From Kribbella jiaozuonensis (GTDB lineage: Bacteria; Actinomycetota; Actinomycetes; Propionibacteriales; Kribbellaceae): a DNA stretch of 64,000 nucleotides. The translations under genes and the position numbers were made by a program. Below the pieces are notes generated by a model. It was not told the origin of the DNA, did not search any database, and saw only the letters and a list, made by a program, of their open reading frames with translations. Of this stretch, positions 1 through 8,414 are shown piece by piece (the stretch's first letter is position 1; each line of letters begins with the position of its first letter). The DNA is taken from NCBI RefSeq assembly GCF_005233875.1, contig NZ_SZPZ01000002.1, positions 1,178,001 to 1,242,000 of the forward strand, read 5' to 3'.

Positions 1-209
1 GAGATCTCGTAGGCGACGGGCAGTCCGGCATCTACCGACATTTGGTTGCATAGGGCAACGGCATCGTGCCAGCTGATACCTGTGAGCGGTACGTCGTTCA
101 CTGTCACGGGATAACGCGCCAGCCGGAACGCGGGCAGGTTGACGTGCCAGCGGCGGCCCAGGCGGTCGTCCCGAAGGAAGATGACGCCGGCCGGAACCTC
201 AACCAGCAT
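1..209 (-). CDS. Formylglycine-generating-enzyme-like (FGE-sulfatase/SUMF1) protein, 5' part only
   Basis: The reading frame is open from the ATG at 209 to the window edge and gives 69 residues. The motifs FRLARYPVTV and PLTGISWHDAVALCNQ are typical of the SUMF1/FGE-sulfatase domain, including the aromatic-His-Asp-Ala block. Family members oxidise a sulfatase cysteine to formylglycine or have other oxidase or structural roles. The active-site part lies outside the window, so the activity cannot be judged. The start codon overlaps the stop of the upstream glycosyltransferase as TGATG, so the two genes are probably co-transcribed. Confidence 0.75.
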   Translation of the reverse strand, partial: MLVEVPAGVIFLRDDRLGRRWHVNLPAFRLARYPVTVNDVPLTGISWHDAVALCNQMSVDAGLPVAYEI

Positions 210-1660
210 CAGTAGAACCGGCGGAGCTTCGGCCACAGGGTGGACCACGGCTGTGCGGGTGACTCGCAGATGAACAGGGTGGCGCCGTCCTCGTCGTTCG
301 AGACGATCGAGTCGATTGCTCCGACCTGCCTGCAGTCGCGGAACTCCGGCGTCGGCACGATGCCGACGAGGAGGACGGGGCCGGTGTTCGTGTCCGGCGG
401 GCGTTCCCAGTCGGCGAAGCTCATGTGGCCGGAGTACGCCGTGGGCAGGCCGTGCGACGGCCCGTACCGTCGAAGCGCGCCGGCCTCGCCGTAGTTGCCG
501 GTGAAGATCGTTGCCGTCGACCGCTCCGCGGGCGGGATCTGTCCCCACGCGGTTGCGACCGAGGCGGTGAAGGCGGGCCAGCCGATCTGTTCGCCTTGCT
601 CCTTGTTGACCGGGATGACGAAGTCGGCAGCTGATGCGGGCAGGAGCGGCAACGTGAAGAGGGCCGAGGTCAATGCCGTGAGCACCAGACCGATGACGGC
701 CTGGATCCGATGCCGGTCGACCCATCGCAGCGTCGGCTCGGCCCCGGCGGCGACGAGGACGAGCAGGAGCGGCAACGCGTAGTACGACTTCCCGCCCGCG
801 ATCAGGACTGCCACACAGAGGACGGGATAGGCCAGCACGATCGAGCGAGCCCATTGAAGGTGCCGCCACAGCCGAAGGAATCCGGCGATCCAGATCGGTA
901 CCAGGAACGGTGACAGCTGCAGGATCTGCAGCGGGATGAACATGATCCGGTTCTCGGTGCCGTCGTCCTCACTGATCCCGCCGGCCACGGTGAGCTGGGG
1001 CCAGCCGTGCTGGAACTGCCACAGCACGTTCGGCAGCGCGACCACCCCGGCCACGGCGACGCCCGCGAGCAGCCACCACGAACGCAGTACGCTGCGCGGT
1101 CCGACGATCAGGAGGGAGACGAGCAGCGCGCCGACCGGAAGCACCACGAGGTACTTGTTCTCCAAGGCGATCCCGGCCGTCAGCCCGAGCGCCAGCCACC
1201 AGCGGCCGTCGCGCGTGCGCAGCAGCTTCACCGCGAACAGCGCGATCAGCATCCAGGCAAGCAGGTCGTACGTCGCCGTCGACACCATGTGCCCGACGCC
1301 GAGCACGAACCCGGACACGGCAGCGCAGATCGCGGCCAGCACCTGTCCGCGCCGAGCGCTGCCGAACTCGCGCGCGAGGAGCGCGATGACGATGATCGTC
1401 GCGACGCTGCTCAGCGTCGACAGTACCCGCAGACCCATCACGGTGTCGCCGAAGATCGTCGTCGAGATGCGCGCGATCAAAGGCGTCAGCGGCGGCTGGT
1501 CGATGTACCCCCAGCTGAGGTGCCGACCGGCGACCATGAAGTACAGCTCGTCGCGGTGGTAGCCGTACCGCCCCGAGAGCGCAGTCAGCACAACACCAAC
1601 GAGCAACGCCACGCCAACCACCGGTCGCGCGGCGAAAGGGTGGACCGGAGGGCGACTCAT
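209..1660 (-). CDS. GT39/ArnT-like membrane glycosyltransferase
   Basis: This 483-residue polytopic membrane protein has about ten hydrophobic segments. The early extracytoplasmic loop carries HRDELYFMVAGRHLSWGY and QPPLTPLIAR. This Asp-Glu motif after the first helix is the signature of the PMT/ArnT family (GT-C fold), which transfers a sugar from a polyprenyl-phosphate donor on the outer face of the membrane. The C-terminal ~110 residues are soluble. The substrate cannot be read from sequence. The gene is 12 bp downstream of an SDR gene on the same strand and overlaps the following FGE-like gene by 1 nt, which suggests a small operon. Confidence 0.8.
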   Translation of the reverse strand: MSRPPVHPFAARPVVGVALLVGVVLTALSGRYGYHRDELYFMVAGRHLSWGYIDQPPLTPLIARISTTIFGDTVMGLRVLSTLSSVATIIVIALLAREFGSARRGQVLAAICAAVSGFVLGVGHMVSTATYDLLAWMLIALFAVKLLRTRDGRWWLALGLTAGIALENKYLVVLPVGALLVSLLIVGPRSVLRSWWLLAGVAVAGVVALPNVLWQFQHGWPQLTVAGGISEDDGTENRIMFIPLQILQLSPFLVPIWIAGFLRLWRHLQWARSIVLAYPVLCVAVLIAGGKSYYALPLLLVLVAAGAEPTLRWVDRHRIQAVIGLVLTALTSALFTLPLLPASAADFVIPVNKEQGEQIGWPAFTASVATAWGQIPPAERSTATIFTGNYGEAGALRRYGPSHGLPTAYSGHMSFADWERPPDTNTGPVLLVGIVPTPEFRDCRQVGAIDSIVSNDEDGATLFICESPAQPWSTLWPKLRRFY

Positions 1661-1672
1661 GGCGGCATGTTG

Positions 1673-2395
1673 TCAGTCGGAGGGGGTCCCCGCTACCAAT
1701 TCAGGATCGACTCCGCGATTCAGCAGCAGCACCCGTCCGGCGAGGGTCTCGTCCTCGACGAAACGGATCACGCCATCGGTCACTGCCTCGAGCGGCACCA
1801 ACGCCGGCCCACGCTCGTCCACCGGCAGCGCATCACGCTCACGTACGCCGCGTTCGGTCGCCACCCAGTCCGGTACGACGCAGTTCACCCGCACGCCTTC
1901 GAGTGGCGCCAGCGTCGTCGTCAGCCGGATCAGAGCTGCCTTGGCCGCGCTGTACTCCGGTGACACGTGCGGCCCGAATCCCAACCCAGCAGTCGATCCC
2001 ACGTTCACCACGACGCCGCCACCAGCCGCCCGCATACCCGGCAGAGCAAGCTGAGTCGTCAGCATCGGTGCCCGGAGATTCACCAGGAGCGAGTCGGTCC
2101 ACCGCTCGACCGACGCCTCCGGGAAGCACGGTCTGAGCACGGCGCCACCGCCCGCGTTGTTGACGAGGATCTGCGGTTGGCATGCCATCAGCTCGGCGAC
2201 CGCGTCGTCGTCCCGCATGTCCACCTGCACGAACCGCGCCGACGGCCCGATCAGCTCCGCCGTACGCTCGCCACCAGAAGCGTCGATGTCCGCGACCACC
2301 ACCGACGCGCCCGCCGCGGCGAGGCGTTGGGCGATCGCGCGGCCGATGCCGACCGCGGCTCCGGTAACTATTGCGACCTTCCCGGTGATGTCCAT
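1673..2395 (-). CDS. SDR family oxidoreductase
   Basis: This 240-residue classical short-chain dehydrogenase has the N-terminal nucleotide motif TGAAVGIGRAIA, the NNAGGG motif after strand 4, and the catalytic YSAAK (Tyr/Lys) with an upstream Ser in NVGSTAGLG. An Asp after strand 2 (VVADIDASGG) usually favours NAD(H). The C-terminus is somewhat divergent and short. The substrate is unknown. The gene is divergent from a GntR-type regulator 80 bp away, which may control it. Confidence 0.85.
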   Translation of the reverse strand: MDITGKVAIVTGAAVGIGRAIAQRLAAAGASVVVADIDASGGERTAELIGPSARFVQVDMRDDDAVAELMACQPQILVNNAGGGAVLRPCFPEASVERWTDSLLVNLRAPMLTTQLALPGMRAAGGGVVVNVGSTAGLGFGPHVSPEYSAAKAALIRLTTTLAPLEGVRVNCVVPDWVATERGVRERDALPVDERGPALVPLEAVTDGVIRFVEDETLAGRVLLLNRGVDPELVAGTPSD

Positions 2396-2441
2396 GCCCG
2401 AAGGCTGCCACCGCCCACCGACAGTCCGGGATGATTGGATA

Positions 2442-2454
2442 TGTCAACCAGACA
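2442..2454. promoter_or_regulatory. Candidate GntR operator (TGTC-N5-GACA)
   Basis: TGTCAACCAGACA is a short perfect inverted repeat in the 80-bp divergent spacer between the SDR gene and the GntR-type regulator. On the minus strand it contains TTGACA, a good -35 hexamer for the SDR gene. The position suits autoregulation plus control of the SDR operon. This is inferred from position and symmetry only. Confidence 0.35.
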
Positions 2455-2474
2455 ACGGGCGAGGGGACACGCAG

Positions 2475-3557
2475 GTGGCACTGCTGTACGAGCGGATCTG
2501 CGCTCACGTCCTGGAGCAGCTCCGGCGCGGCGCTCTGAGGCCGGGGGACCGGGTGCCGTCGGAGATGGAGCTCGCGGCCCAGTTCGGGGTCAGCCGGATC
2601 ACCTCCAAGCGCGCCCTGGAGGTACTGCGTGAGGCCGGTCTGGTCGAGCGGATCCGCGGCAAGGGCACCTTCGTCGTACGGCGACTGCCCGACCTCACCG
2701 ATCTGACCGTCCCGCTGCGTCCGACCCCGCGGCGGGAGGCCCGTTCGATCGCGCTCATCGTCCCGGACATGTCCGAGGCGTACGGGCTCGACCTGCTCAA
2801 CGCGATCGAGGAGCGCTGCGCGGAGTACAACGCCCACCTCGTCGTACGGCGTACCCATGGGCGCCAGTCCGACGAGGAGAAGGCGGTCGACTCGCTCGTA
2901 GCCACCGTAGACGGCCTGATCGTGTTCCCGGTGCACGGCGACTTCTACAACGCCAGCCTGCTCCGGCAGGTCCTCGACGGGTTCCCCGTGGTCCTCGTGG
3001 ATCGGCATCTGGCCGGCATCCCGGTGGCCGCCGTACACACGGACAATGTGGCAGCTGCCAGGGCGCTCACCACCCGTCTGCTCGACCAGGGCCATGAACA
3101 CATTGCTTTCGTGTCACCACCGCCCGTGAACACCTCCTCCATCGAGGACCGTCTGGACGGCTTTCGCGCGGCGTTCACCGGCCGCGGGCACGCGTACGAA
3201 CTGACCGACCTCCGCAGCACGCTGCCCGGTTCGACGACGACTGAAAGCGTGCGCGCGGATCTGGACGTGATCCGCGCGTTCCGCGACCGCATGCCTCAGG
3301 TGACGGCGTACTTCGCCTGCGAGTACAACCTGGCCCGCATGGTCGACCGGATCCTGGGCGACCGGGTCGTCGCGTGTTTCGACTCGCCAGGGGACTCCAT
3401 CGGCGGACCGCCGTACCTGCATATCCGGCAGAACCAGACCGAGATGGGACGTCGTGCCGTCGACCTCCTGCTCGCCCAGCTCCGCGGCGAAGAGGTGCCG
3501 AACCTGTCGCTGGTCCCGTTCGAGATCGTCGAGGCAGCACCTGACTTTCGGCAGTAG
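2475..3557 (+). CDS. GntR-family regulator with LacI-type sensor domain
   Basis: The protein has 360 residues from GTG 2475, which is preceded by GAGGGG. An in-frame upstream extension to 2157 crosses the divergent gene and was dropped. The N-terminal winged helix (residues ~3-70) has PGDRVPSEMELAAQFGVSRI and ends in GKGTFV, as in GntR proteins. It is followed by a periplasmic-binding-protein-like domain (SIALIVPDMSEAYGLDLLNA, DGLIVFPVHGDFYN, VVLVDRHLAG) as in LacI/AraR-type sensors, which points to a sugar-like effector. It probably represses the divergent SDR operon and itself. Confidence 0.85.
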   Translation: MALLYERICAHVLEQLRRGALRPGDRVPSEMELAAQFGVSRITSKRALEVLREAGLVERIRGKGTFVVRRLPDLTDLTVPLRPTPRREARSIALIVPDMSEAYGLDLLNAIEERCAEYNAHLVVRRTHGRQSDEEKAVDSLVATVDGLIVFPVHGDFYNASLLRQVLDGFPVVLVDRHLAGIPVAAVHTDNVAAARALTTRLLDQGHEHIAFVSPPPVNTSSIEDRLDGFRAAFTGRGHAYELTDLRSTLPGSTTTESVRADLDVIRAFRDRMPQVTAYFACEYNLARMVDRILGDRVVACFDSPGDSIGGPPYLHIRQNQTEMGRRAVDLLLAQLRGEEVPNLSLVPFEIVEAAPDFRQ

Positions 3558-3591
3558 GGCGTCGTTCGCGCGACTGTGTAGCGTCTACGGC

Positions 3592-5145
3592 ATGAAGTGG
3601 CGGCGCCTGGGGGACGTGGGTCTGTGGGCCGCGCTGAGCTTCCTCGTGCTCGCCGAGAGCGGCGCACGGCAGGATCCGTACTGGTTCCGGGCGGCCTGCA
3701 TCGCCGTACTGGCGTTTGCCGTCTACGGCCGGCGCAGGTGGCCGCTCGCGGCGTTGGCCGTGGTGGCGTGGACAGAGATCGTCATCCTGGCGTTGGCGCT
3801 CGGTACGACGAACGGCATCCAGATCGCGCTCGTACCGGCGATCAGCCTGCTGAGCTACCTGGCCGGGCGGCGCGAGACACAGCTCAAGCACTTCGTCCTG
3901 CTGTGCAGCTGGTCGCTGCTCGGGATGCTCATCCTCGCTCTGACCGTACGCCGGGGTGCGCAGGCCACCGAAGCGGTTCTGACCTGGCTGTTGATGCTCC
4001 TGCTGGCTCTGCTGCTCGTCGCACTGCCCTGGTTGATCGGGCGGTACCGCGCGCAGCAGGCGTTGCTGGCGACGGCCGGCTGGGAGCGGGCCGAGCGGAT
4101 CGAGCGCGAGCAGCAGATGGAGATCGACCAGGAGCGGCTGCGCGAACGGTCGCGGATCGCCGAGGACATGCACGACTCGGTCGGCCACGAGCTCAGCCTG
4201 ATCGCCCTGCGCGCTGCGGCGCTCGAGCTCGACCCATCGCTGCCGGAGGAGCACCGGCGGGCCGCGGGGGAGTTGCGGGAGTCAGCAGCCACTGCGACGG
4301 AGCGGCTGGGCGAGATCGTCGGCGTACTGCGTGACCAGGACGCACCGACGATGCCGCACGACGAAACCGTGCAGGCATTGGTGGAGCGCGCTGCAGCTTC
4401 CGGACTGGCGGTCCAGCTGACCGAGGACGTCGACGGCGAGCTGGCGCCGATGGTGGACCGCGCAGTGCACCGCGTGGTCCAGGAATCGTTGACGAACGCG
4501 AGCAAGCACGCACCCGGCGCATCCGTGACAGTAAGCGTCAGCACACAAGAGCAGGACGTACGCGTGCAGGTCGTAGACACCGGACCCGTCAGACCGGTGG
4601 CCGCACCGTCCGGCGGGCGAGGACTGGACGGTCTGCGGGAGCGAGTCCGCCTTGCCGGTGGATCGCTGACGGCCGGTCCGCAAGCAGGTGGGTTTGCAGT
4701 CACTGCGACCATGCCCCGAGCCGGCGGCCGACCGGAGCCGCCGACAGCTGCGGTCGAGCGAGCCACGGTCCGACGGAGTGCACAGCGCGGACTGATCACC
4801 GCCATTGCCGCACCGCTGCTGCTCGGTGCAGTAGTAGGTGCGGTTGCCCTTGGCTACTACCTCGTCGCGGGTTACAGCGCGATCCTGCGACCCGCGCAGT
4901 ACGACGAACTCTCCATCGGCCAGTCCGAGGCTGATGTGGCGAAGGTCCTGCCGCGGATGCAGATGATCGACGCGCCGATCGAGGGATACGACCCACCTGC
5001 TGGGTGGAGCTGCCAGTACTACCGGCCGGCGGCTCCGTTCTCCAGCAACTACGTCTACCGCCTGTGCTTCGCCGACGGCGCACTGGTCGCCAAAGCAGTC
5101 GTCCAGAGCGGCTCGGTCGCACCAACCCCGGAGGCCAACGGATGA
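3592..5145 (+). CDS. Two-component sensor histidine kinase with a C-terminal extracytoplasmic extension
   Basis: The protein has 517 residues from ATG 3592. Four to five membrane helices (residues ~10-150) precede a HisKA_3 dimerisation helix with phosphoacceptor His194 (EDMHDSVGHELSLIALRA). A HATPase_c domain follows, with QESLTNASKHAPGA as N-box, DTGPV and GGRGLDGLRERV. After the ATPase domain there is an extra membrane helix (~400-428) and ~90 residues that should lie outside the cell. These carry SIGQSEADVAKVLP and two cysteines (C474, C492). Such a tail is unusual for NarL-type kinases. The stop overlaps the response-regulator start by 4 nt. Confidence 0.88.
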   Translation: MKWRRLGDVGLWAALSFLVLAESGARQDPYWFRAACIAVLAFAVYGRRRWPLAALAVVAWTEIVILALALGTTNGIQIALVPAISLLSYLAGRRETQLKHFVLLCSWSLLGMLILALTVRRGAQATEAVLTWLLMLLLALLLVALPWLIGRYRAQQALLATAGWERAERIEREQQMEIDQERLRERSRIAEDMHDSVGHELSLIALRAAALELDPSLPEEHRRAAGELRESAATATERLGEIVGVLRDQDAPTMPHDETVQALVERAAASGLAVQLTEDVDGELAPMVDRAVHRVVQESLTNASKHAPGASVTVSVSTQEQDVRVQVVDTGPVRPVAAPSGGRGLDGLRERVRLAGGSLTAGPQAGGFAVTATMPRAGGRPEPPTAAVERATVRRSAQRGLITAIAAPLLLGAVVGAVALGYYLVAGYSAILRPAQYDELSIGQSEADVAKVLPRMQMIDAPIEGYDPPAGWSCQYYRPAAPFSSNYVYRLCFADGALVAKAVVQSGSVAPTPEANG

Positions 5146-5807
5146 TCAGGGTGATGCTCGCCGACGACGAGGCGATGGTGCGGGCCGGAGTCCGTGCGAT
5201 CCTCGGGACCGACGACGAGATCGAGGTAGTTGCCGAGGCAGCCGACGGCGTCGAGGCCGTCGACGCGGTACGCCGTCATCGGCCGGACGTCGCCGTACTG
5301 GACATCCGGATGCCACGGATGGACGGACTGGCTGCGGGCGCAGAGATCCGGAAGACCGTGCCGGAGACTGCCGTCGTCATCCTCACGACCTTCTCGGAAG
5401 ATGCCTACATCGCCCGTGCACTCGGCGACGGAGCGAGTGGGTTCCTGCTGAAGTCGGGGGACCCCCGCGAGCTCATCGCCGGACTGAAGGCCGTGGCCGA
5501 CGGCGCTGCCTACCTGTCTCCCAAGGTCGCGCAGCGGGTGATCGCCGAGCTGAGCGCCGGGTCCGGTGGAGGCGCGATGGCGCGGGCGGCGGCTGCCAAG
5601 GAGCAGGTCGCCGTACTGAGTCCGCGGGAGCTCGACGTACTCGGACTGGTCGGTGCGGGGCTGTCGAACGCCGAGATCGCGGCTCGGCTGTACCTGGTCG
5701 AGGGGACGGTGAAGGCCTATGTCAGCGCAGTACTGCTGCGGCTCGGTGTGAAGAACCGGGTGCAGGCTGCGATCGTGGCCCACGAGGCCGGACTGGTCAC
5801 CTCCTGA
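5142..5807 (+). CDS. NarL/FixJ-family response regulator
   Basis: This 221-residue protein starts at the ATG of an ATGA overlap with the kinase, so the two are translationally coupled. The receiver domain has DDE at 8-10, phospho-acceptor Asp54 in VAVLDIRMPRMDG, and the conserved Thr and Lys (LTTF, LLKSG). The C-terminal LuxR-type HTH has LSPRELDVLGLVGAGLSNAEIA and VEGTVKAYVSAVLLRLGVKNR. It should be phosphorylated by the preceding kinase. Target genes cannot be told from the sequence. Confidence 0.93.
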   Translation: MIRVMLADDEAMVRAGVRAILGTDDEIEVVAEAADGVEAVDAVRRHRPDVAVLDIRMPRMDGLAAGAEIRKTVPETAVVILTTFSEDAYIARALGDGASGFLLKSGDPRELIAGLKAVADGAAYLSPKVAQRVIAELSAGSGGGAMARAAAAKEQVAVLSPRELDVLGLVGAGLSNAEIAARLYLVEGTVKAYVSAVLLRLGVKNRVQAAIVAHEAGLVTS

Positions 5808-5839
5808 CCTCGGTCACGTGAACGCTCCGGGTGGTGACG

Positions 5840-5867
5840 TTGTGAGGACACCGGGTCATGGGATAGT
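5840..5867 (+). promoter_or_regulatory. Candidate promoter for the ParA/MinD-like gene
   Basis: TTGTGA (5840-5845) and GATAGT (5862-5867) are separated by 16 bp, close to a primary-sigma -35/-10 pair. They lie about 85 bp upstream of the GTG start at 5952 in the only sizeable intergenic space here. This is pattern-based; no start site is known. Confidence 0.35.
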
Positions 5868-5951
5868 GGTGCCTCCCGGAGCCCTCACCCTCCGGACCAC
5901 CCAGCAGCCTCCAGGGGCCACCGCCCCCTCACAGAATCGGGGATCCAGGTC

Positions 5952-7505
5952 GTGACCGACTCGCACAACTCCGGACAGCACAAGGACCGGGAAGCGGCGG
6001 CGGCCGAGGTCCGGAGAATGTGGCAGCCGACCCCCTCCTGGACCCAGCCGGACCCTAACGACACCGAGACGGCCGAGGAGAAGGACGAGCAGCAGCCCGA
6101 CGCTCTGTCCCAGGAGTTCCCTGCCGACACGTGGTCCACACCGGCCGCCGACGAGCCCGTCGACCAGCCCGCGCCATGGACACAGCCGACACAGCCGGCA
6201 CAGCCGACCCCGCCGGCCCCGTCCTGGACGCAGCCGGTCGCCGAGTCCGCCGCGGCGTCGTGGACGCAGCCGGAGGAGTTCGACGAGGAGCCTGTCCACG
6301 AGTCGCCGGCAACCGACGCGACCGAGCAGTCCGCCGAGAGCCCGGAGCAGTCCCCGGCAGGCCCGAACAGCCCGGTCTTCGGCGGTTCCTCCTTCCACGG
6401 TTCGGGTTCCGGGGCGCCTGGGCAGCCCCAGCCCGGTCAGCCGGCTCAGCCTGCGCCGCAGCGTGGTCCGGGTGGTCAGGGTGGTCAGGGTGGTCAGCCG
6501 CTGTCCCCGGCGGCGCAGCACTTCTTCCCGCAGGGCATCCCCGGCCAGCAGCCCCAGCAGCCGCCGCAGAACCTCTCGTTCCGCACGGACGACCTGATCC
6601 AGGCCCTGCCGCTGCCGCGGGAGGCTCCGGCCGAGCGTGGTGTCCGCAGCATGCTGAAGCTGCGTCCGGGCAGCTCGGAGCGCTCCGAGCGGATTGCGCG
6701 TGCGACCGCCGCGACGGCGTTCCGGCGTCCGGTGACGATCGTCGTGGCCAACCCGAAGGGCGGCTCCGGCAAGACGCCGACCACGCTCCTTTTGTCCGGT
6801 GCGCTCGGCCAGGCCCGTGGCGGCGGTGTGGTCGCGTGGGACAACAACGAGCTGCGCGGCAACATGCACCTGCGCACCCACGACACGAACTCCCGGTCCA
6901 CCGTGACCGACATGCTGCAGGCGATGCCGATGCTGACCCAGCCGGACGCCCGGCTCGGCGACGTCGCGGCGTACCTGCGGCACCAGGTGTCGGGTCAGTA
7001 CGACGTGCTGACGTCGGCGACCACGACGTACGCGCAGATCGAGGCGAACGACTTCGACCTGATCCACCGGTTGCTAAGCCGGTTCTACAAGGTGCTCGTG
7101 ATCGACACCGGGAACAACGAGGGCTCCAGCAACTGGCGTGAGGCGATGAAGGCGGCCGACGCCCTCGTCATCCCGATCAAGTGGAAGAGCCTGTCCTGCG
7201 CCGCTGCCGTGCAGATGCTCGAGGAGCTCGACAACCAGGGTCCCGAGGCGCAGCGGCTGATCCGCCGGGCCGTGATCGCGGTGTCGAACGGCCCCGGCGA
7301 CGTCAACAAGGAGGTCGAGAAGCAGCTCCGCCCGTACTTCGAGTCGCGCGCAGCTGCAGTCATCGACATCCCGACCGACATGCACATCGCGGCCGAAGGC
7401 CCGATGGACCACTCCGCCCTGCAGCCGGCCACCCGCCGCGCTGCGCTCGAGCTCGCGGCCCGGGTATCGGAACAGGTGACGATCGCGCTCAACGCTCCGC
7501 GCTGA
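5952..7505 (+). CDS. MinD/ParA-like ATPase with a long Pro/Gln-rich N-terminal region
   Basis: The protein has 517 residues from GTG 5952. Residues 1-~255 are low-complexity and rich in Pro, Gln, Glu and Ala, with the tetrapeptide WTQP at about residues 30, 76, 92 and 104. The C-terminal half is a deviant-Walker ATPase: NPKGGSGKTPTTLLLSGAL (~265-285), VIDTGNNEGSSNW as switch/Walker-B region, and KWKSLSCAAAVQMLEELD. The architecture resembles EspI-like or other actinobacterial MinD-type proteins with disordered N-termini, some of which sit near type VII secretion loci. No ESX gene is nearby, so the role is open. Confidence 0.75.
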   Translation: MTDSHNSGQHKDREAAAAEVRRMWQPTPSWTQPDPNDTETAEEKDEQQPDALSQEFPADTWSTPAADEPVDQPAPWTQPTQPAQPTPPAPSWTQPVAESAAASWTQPEEFDEEPVHESPATDATEQSAESPEQSPAGPNSPVFGGSSFHGSGSGAPGQPQPGQPAQPAPQRGPGGQGGQGGQPLSPAAQHFFPQGIPGQQPQQPPQNLSFRTDDLIQALPLPREAPAERGVRSMLKLRPGSSERSERIARATAATAFRRPVTIVVANPKGGSGKTPTTLLLSGALGQARGGGVVAWDNNELRGNMHLRTHDTNSRSTVTDMLQAMPMLTQPDARLGDVAAYLRHQVSGQYDVLTSATTTYAQIEANDFDLIHRLLSRFYKVLVIDTGNNEGSSNWREAMKAADALVIPIKWKSLSCAAAVQMLEELDNQGPEAQRLIRRAVIAVSNGPGDVNKEVEKQLRPYFESRAAAVIDIPTDMHIAAEGPMDHSALQPATRRAALELAARVSEQVTIALNAPR

Positions 7506-8349
7506 GCACAGCAATACTCAACCCGCCGAGGCGGTCCGGATCGGCAACCACGTCGTACGACGTGATCCGGTCCGCCTCGCTGGTGAAGGTGATGGCGAGG
7601 AAGAGCTTGCCCCCTGGCGCGAGCACGACGCCGACCTCGCCGTTGACCAGGGCGAGTTCGGCCAGCTGAGACCGGCCTGACAGGGCCGCAGTACCTTCGG
7701 CGACCGCGCGTGCTCCACGCAGTTCGGCGGCCATGCCGGGCGCCAGTGCTGCGGTGTCGACCCGGCGGACGACATCCGGGTCCAGCACGTCCAGGATCGC
7801 TGGTAGGTCACCGGCTCGAGCAGCGTCGAGGAATGCCGACACCACGCGGCGCTGCCTGGCCAGCTCAGCAGCCGGTACCGCTGGCGTGCCCTGCACCTTC
7901 TGCCGAGCCCGGCTGGCCAGCTTCTTCGTCGCGACCGGGTTCCGCTCGACGAGCGGTGCGATCTGCGCGAACGGTACGGCGAACATGTCGTGCAGCACGA
8001 ACGCGATCCGCTCCGCCGGCTCCAACGTGTCCAGTACGACGAGCAGCGCCCGGCTGACCGAGTCCGCGACCAGTGCCTCGTCCTCGGGCGTACGGCGTAC
8101 CGCTGGCAACTGCTCCAACTCGTCGGGATCCTCCGGCGGGGCCTTGCGGCCGCGCAGCATGTCCAAGCAGATCCGTGTCACCACAGTGCGGAGCCAGCCG
8201 CCCAGATTGTCGATGCCGTCCGTGCGGTCGAGCCGGATCCAGGCCTCCTGCACCGCGTCCTCGGCCTCACTGTGCGAGCCCAGCAGCCGGTACGCCACTG
8301 CCTCCAGCTTGCCGCGCTCCGCCTCGAAGGCCTCGGTCAGCCCGTCCAC
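7489..8349 (-). CDS. ECF RNA polymerase sigma factor with C-terminal SnoaL-like domain (ECF41/SigJ type)
   Basis: Residues of the sigma-2 domain (FEAERGKLEAVAYRLLGSHSEAEDAVQEAWIRL) and sigma-4 domain (VLHDMFAVPFAQIAPLVERNPVATKKLASRARQ) are followed by ~100 residues with a SnoaL-like fold, the ECF41 layout in which the tail modulates activity instead of an anti-sigma factor. The GTG at 8349 is preferred because AAAGGTGA lies upstream; the frame extends 7 codons further to 8370. It ends 17 bp inside the convergent ATPase gene. The divergent azoreductase gene 65 bp away is the likely target, by analogy with ECF41 loci linked to oxidoreductases. Confidence 0.85.
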   Translation of the reverse strand: MDGLTEAFEAERGKLEAVAYRLLGSHSEAEDAVQEAWIRLDRTDGIDNLGGWLRTVVTRICLDMLRGRKAPPEDPDELEQLPAVRRTPEDEALVADSVSRALLVVLDTLEPAERIAFVLHDMFAVPFAQIAPLVERNPVATKKLASRARQKVQGTPAVPAAELARQRRVVSAFLDAARAGDLPAILDVLDPDVVRRVDTAALAPGMAAELRGARAVAEGTAALSGRSQLAELALVNGEVGVVLAPGGKLFLAITFTSEADRITSYDVVADPDRLGGLSIAVLSAER

Positions 8350-8414
8350 CTGGTCACCTTTCCGCGCCACCCGCCGTCACCCAGTCTGACGACCACGAGA
8401 CAACGAAGGTGACC

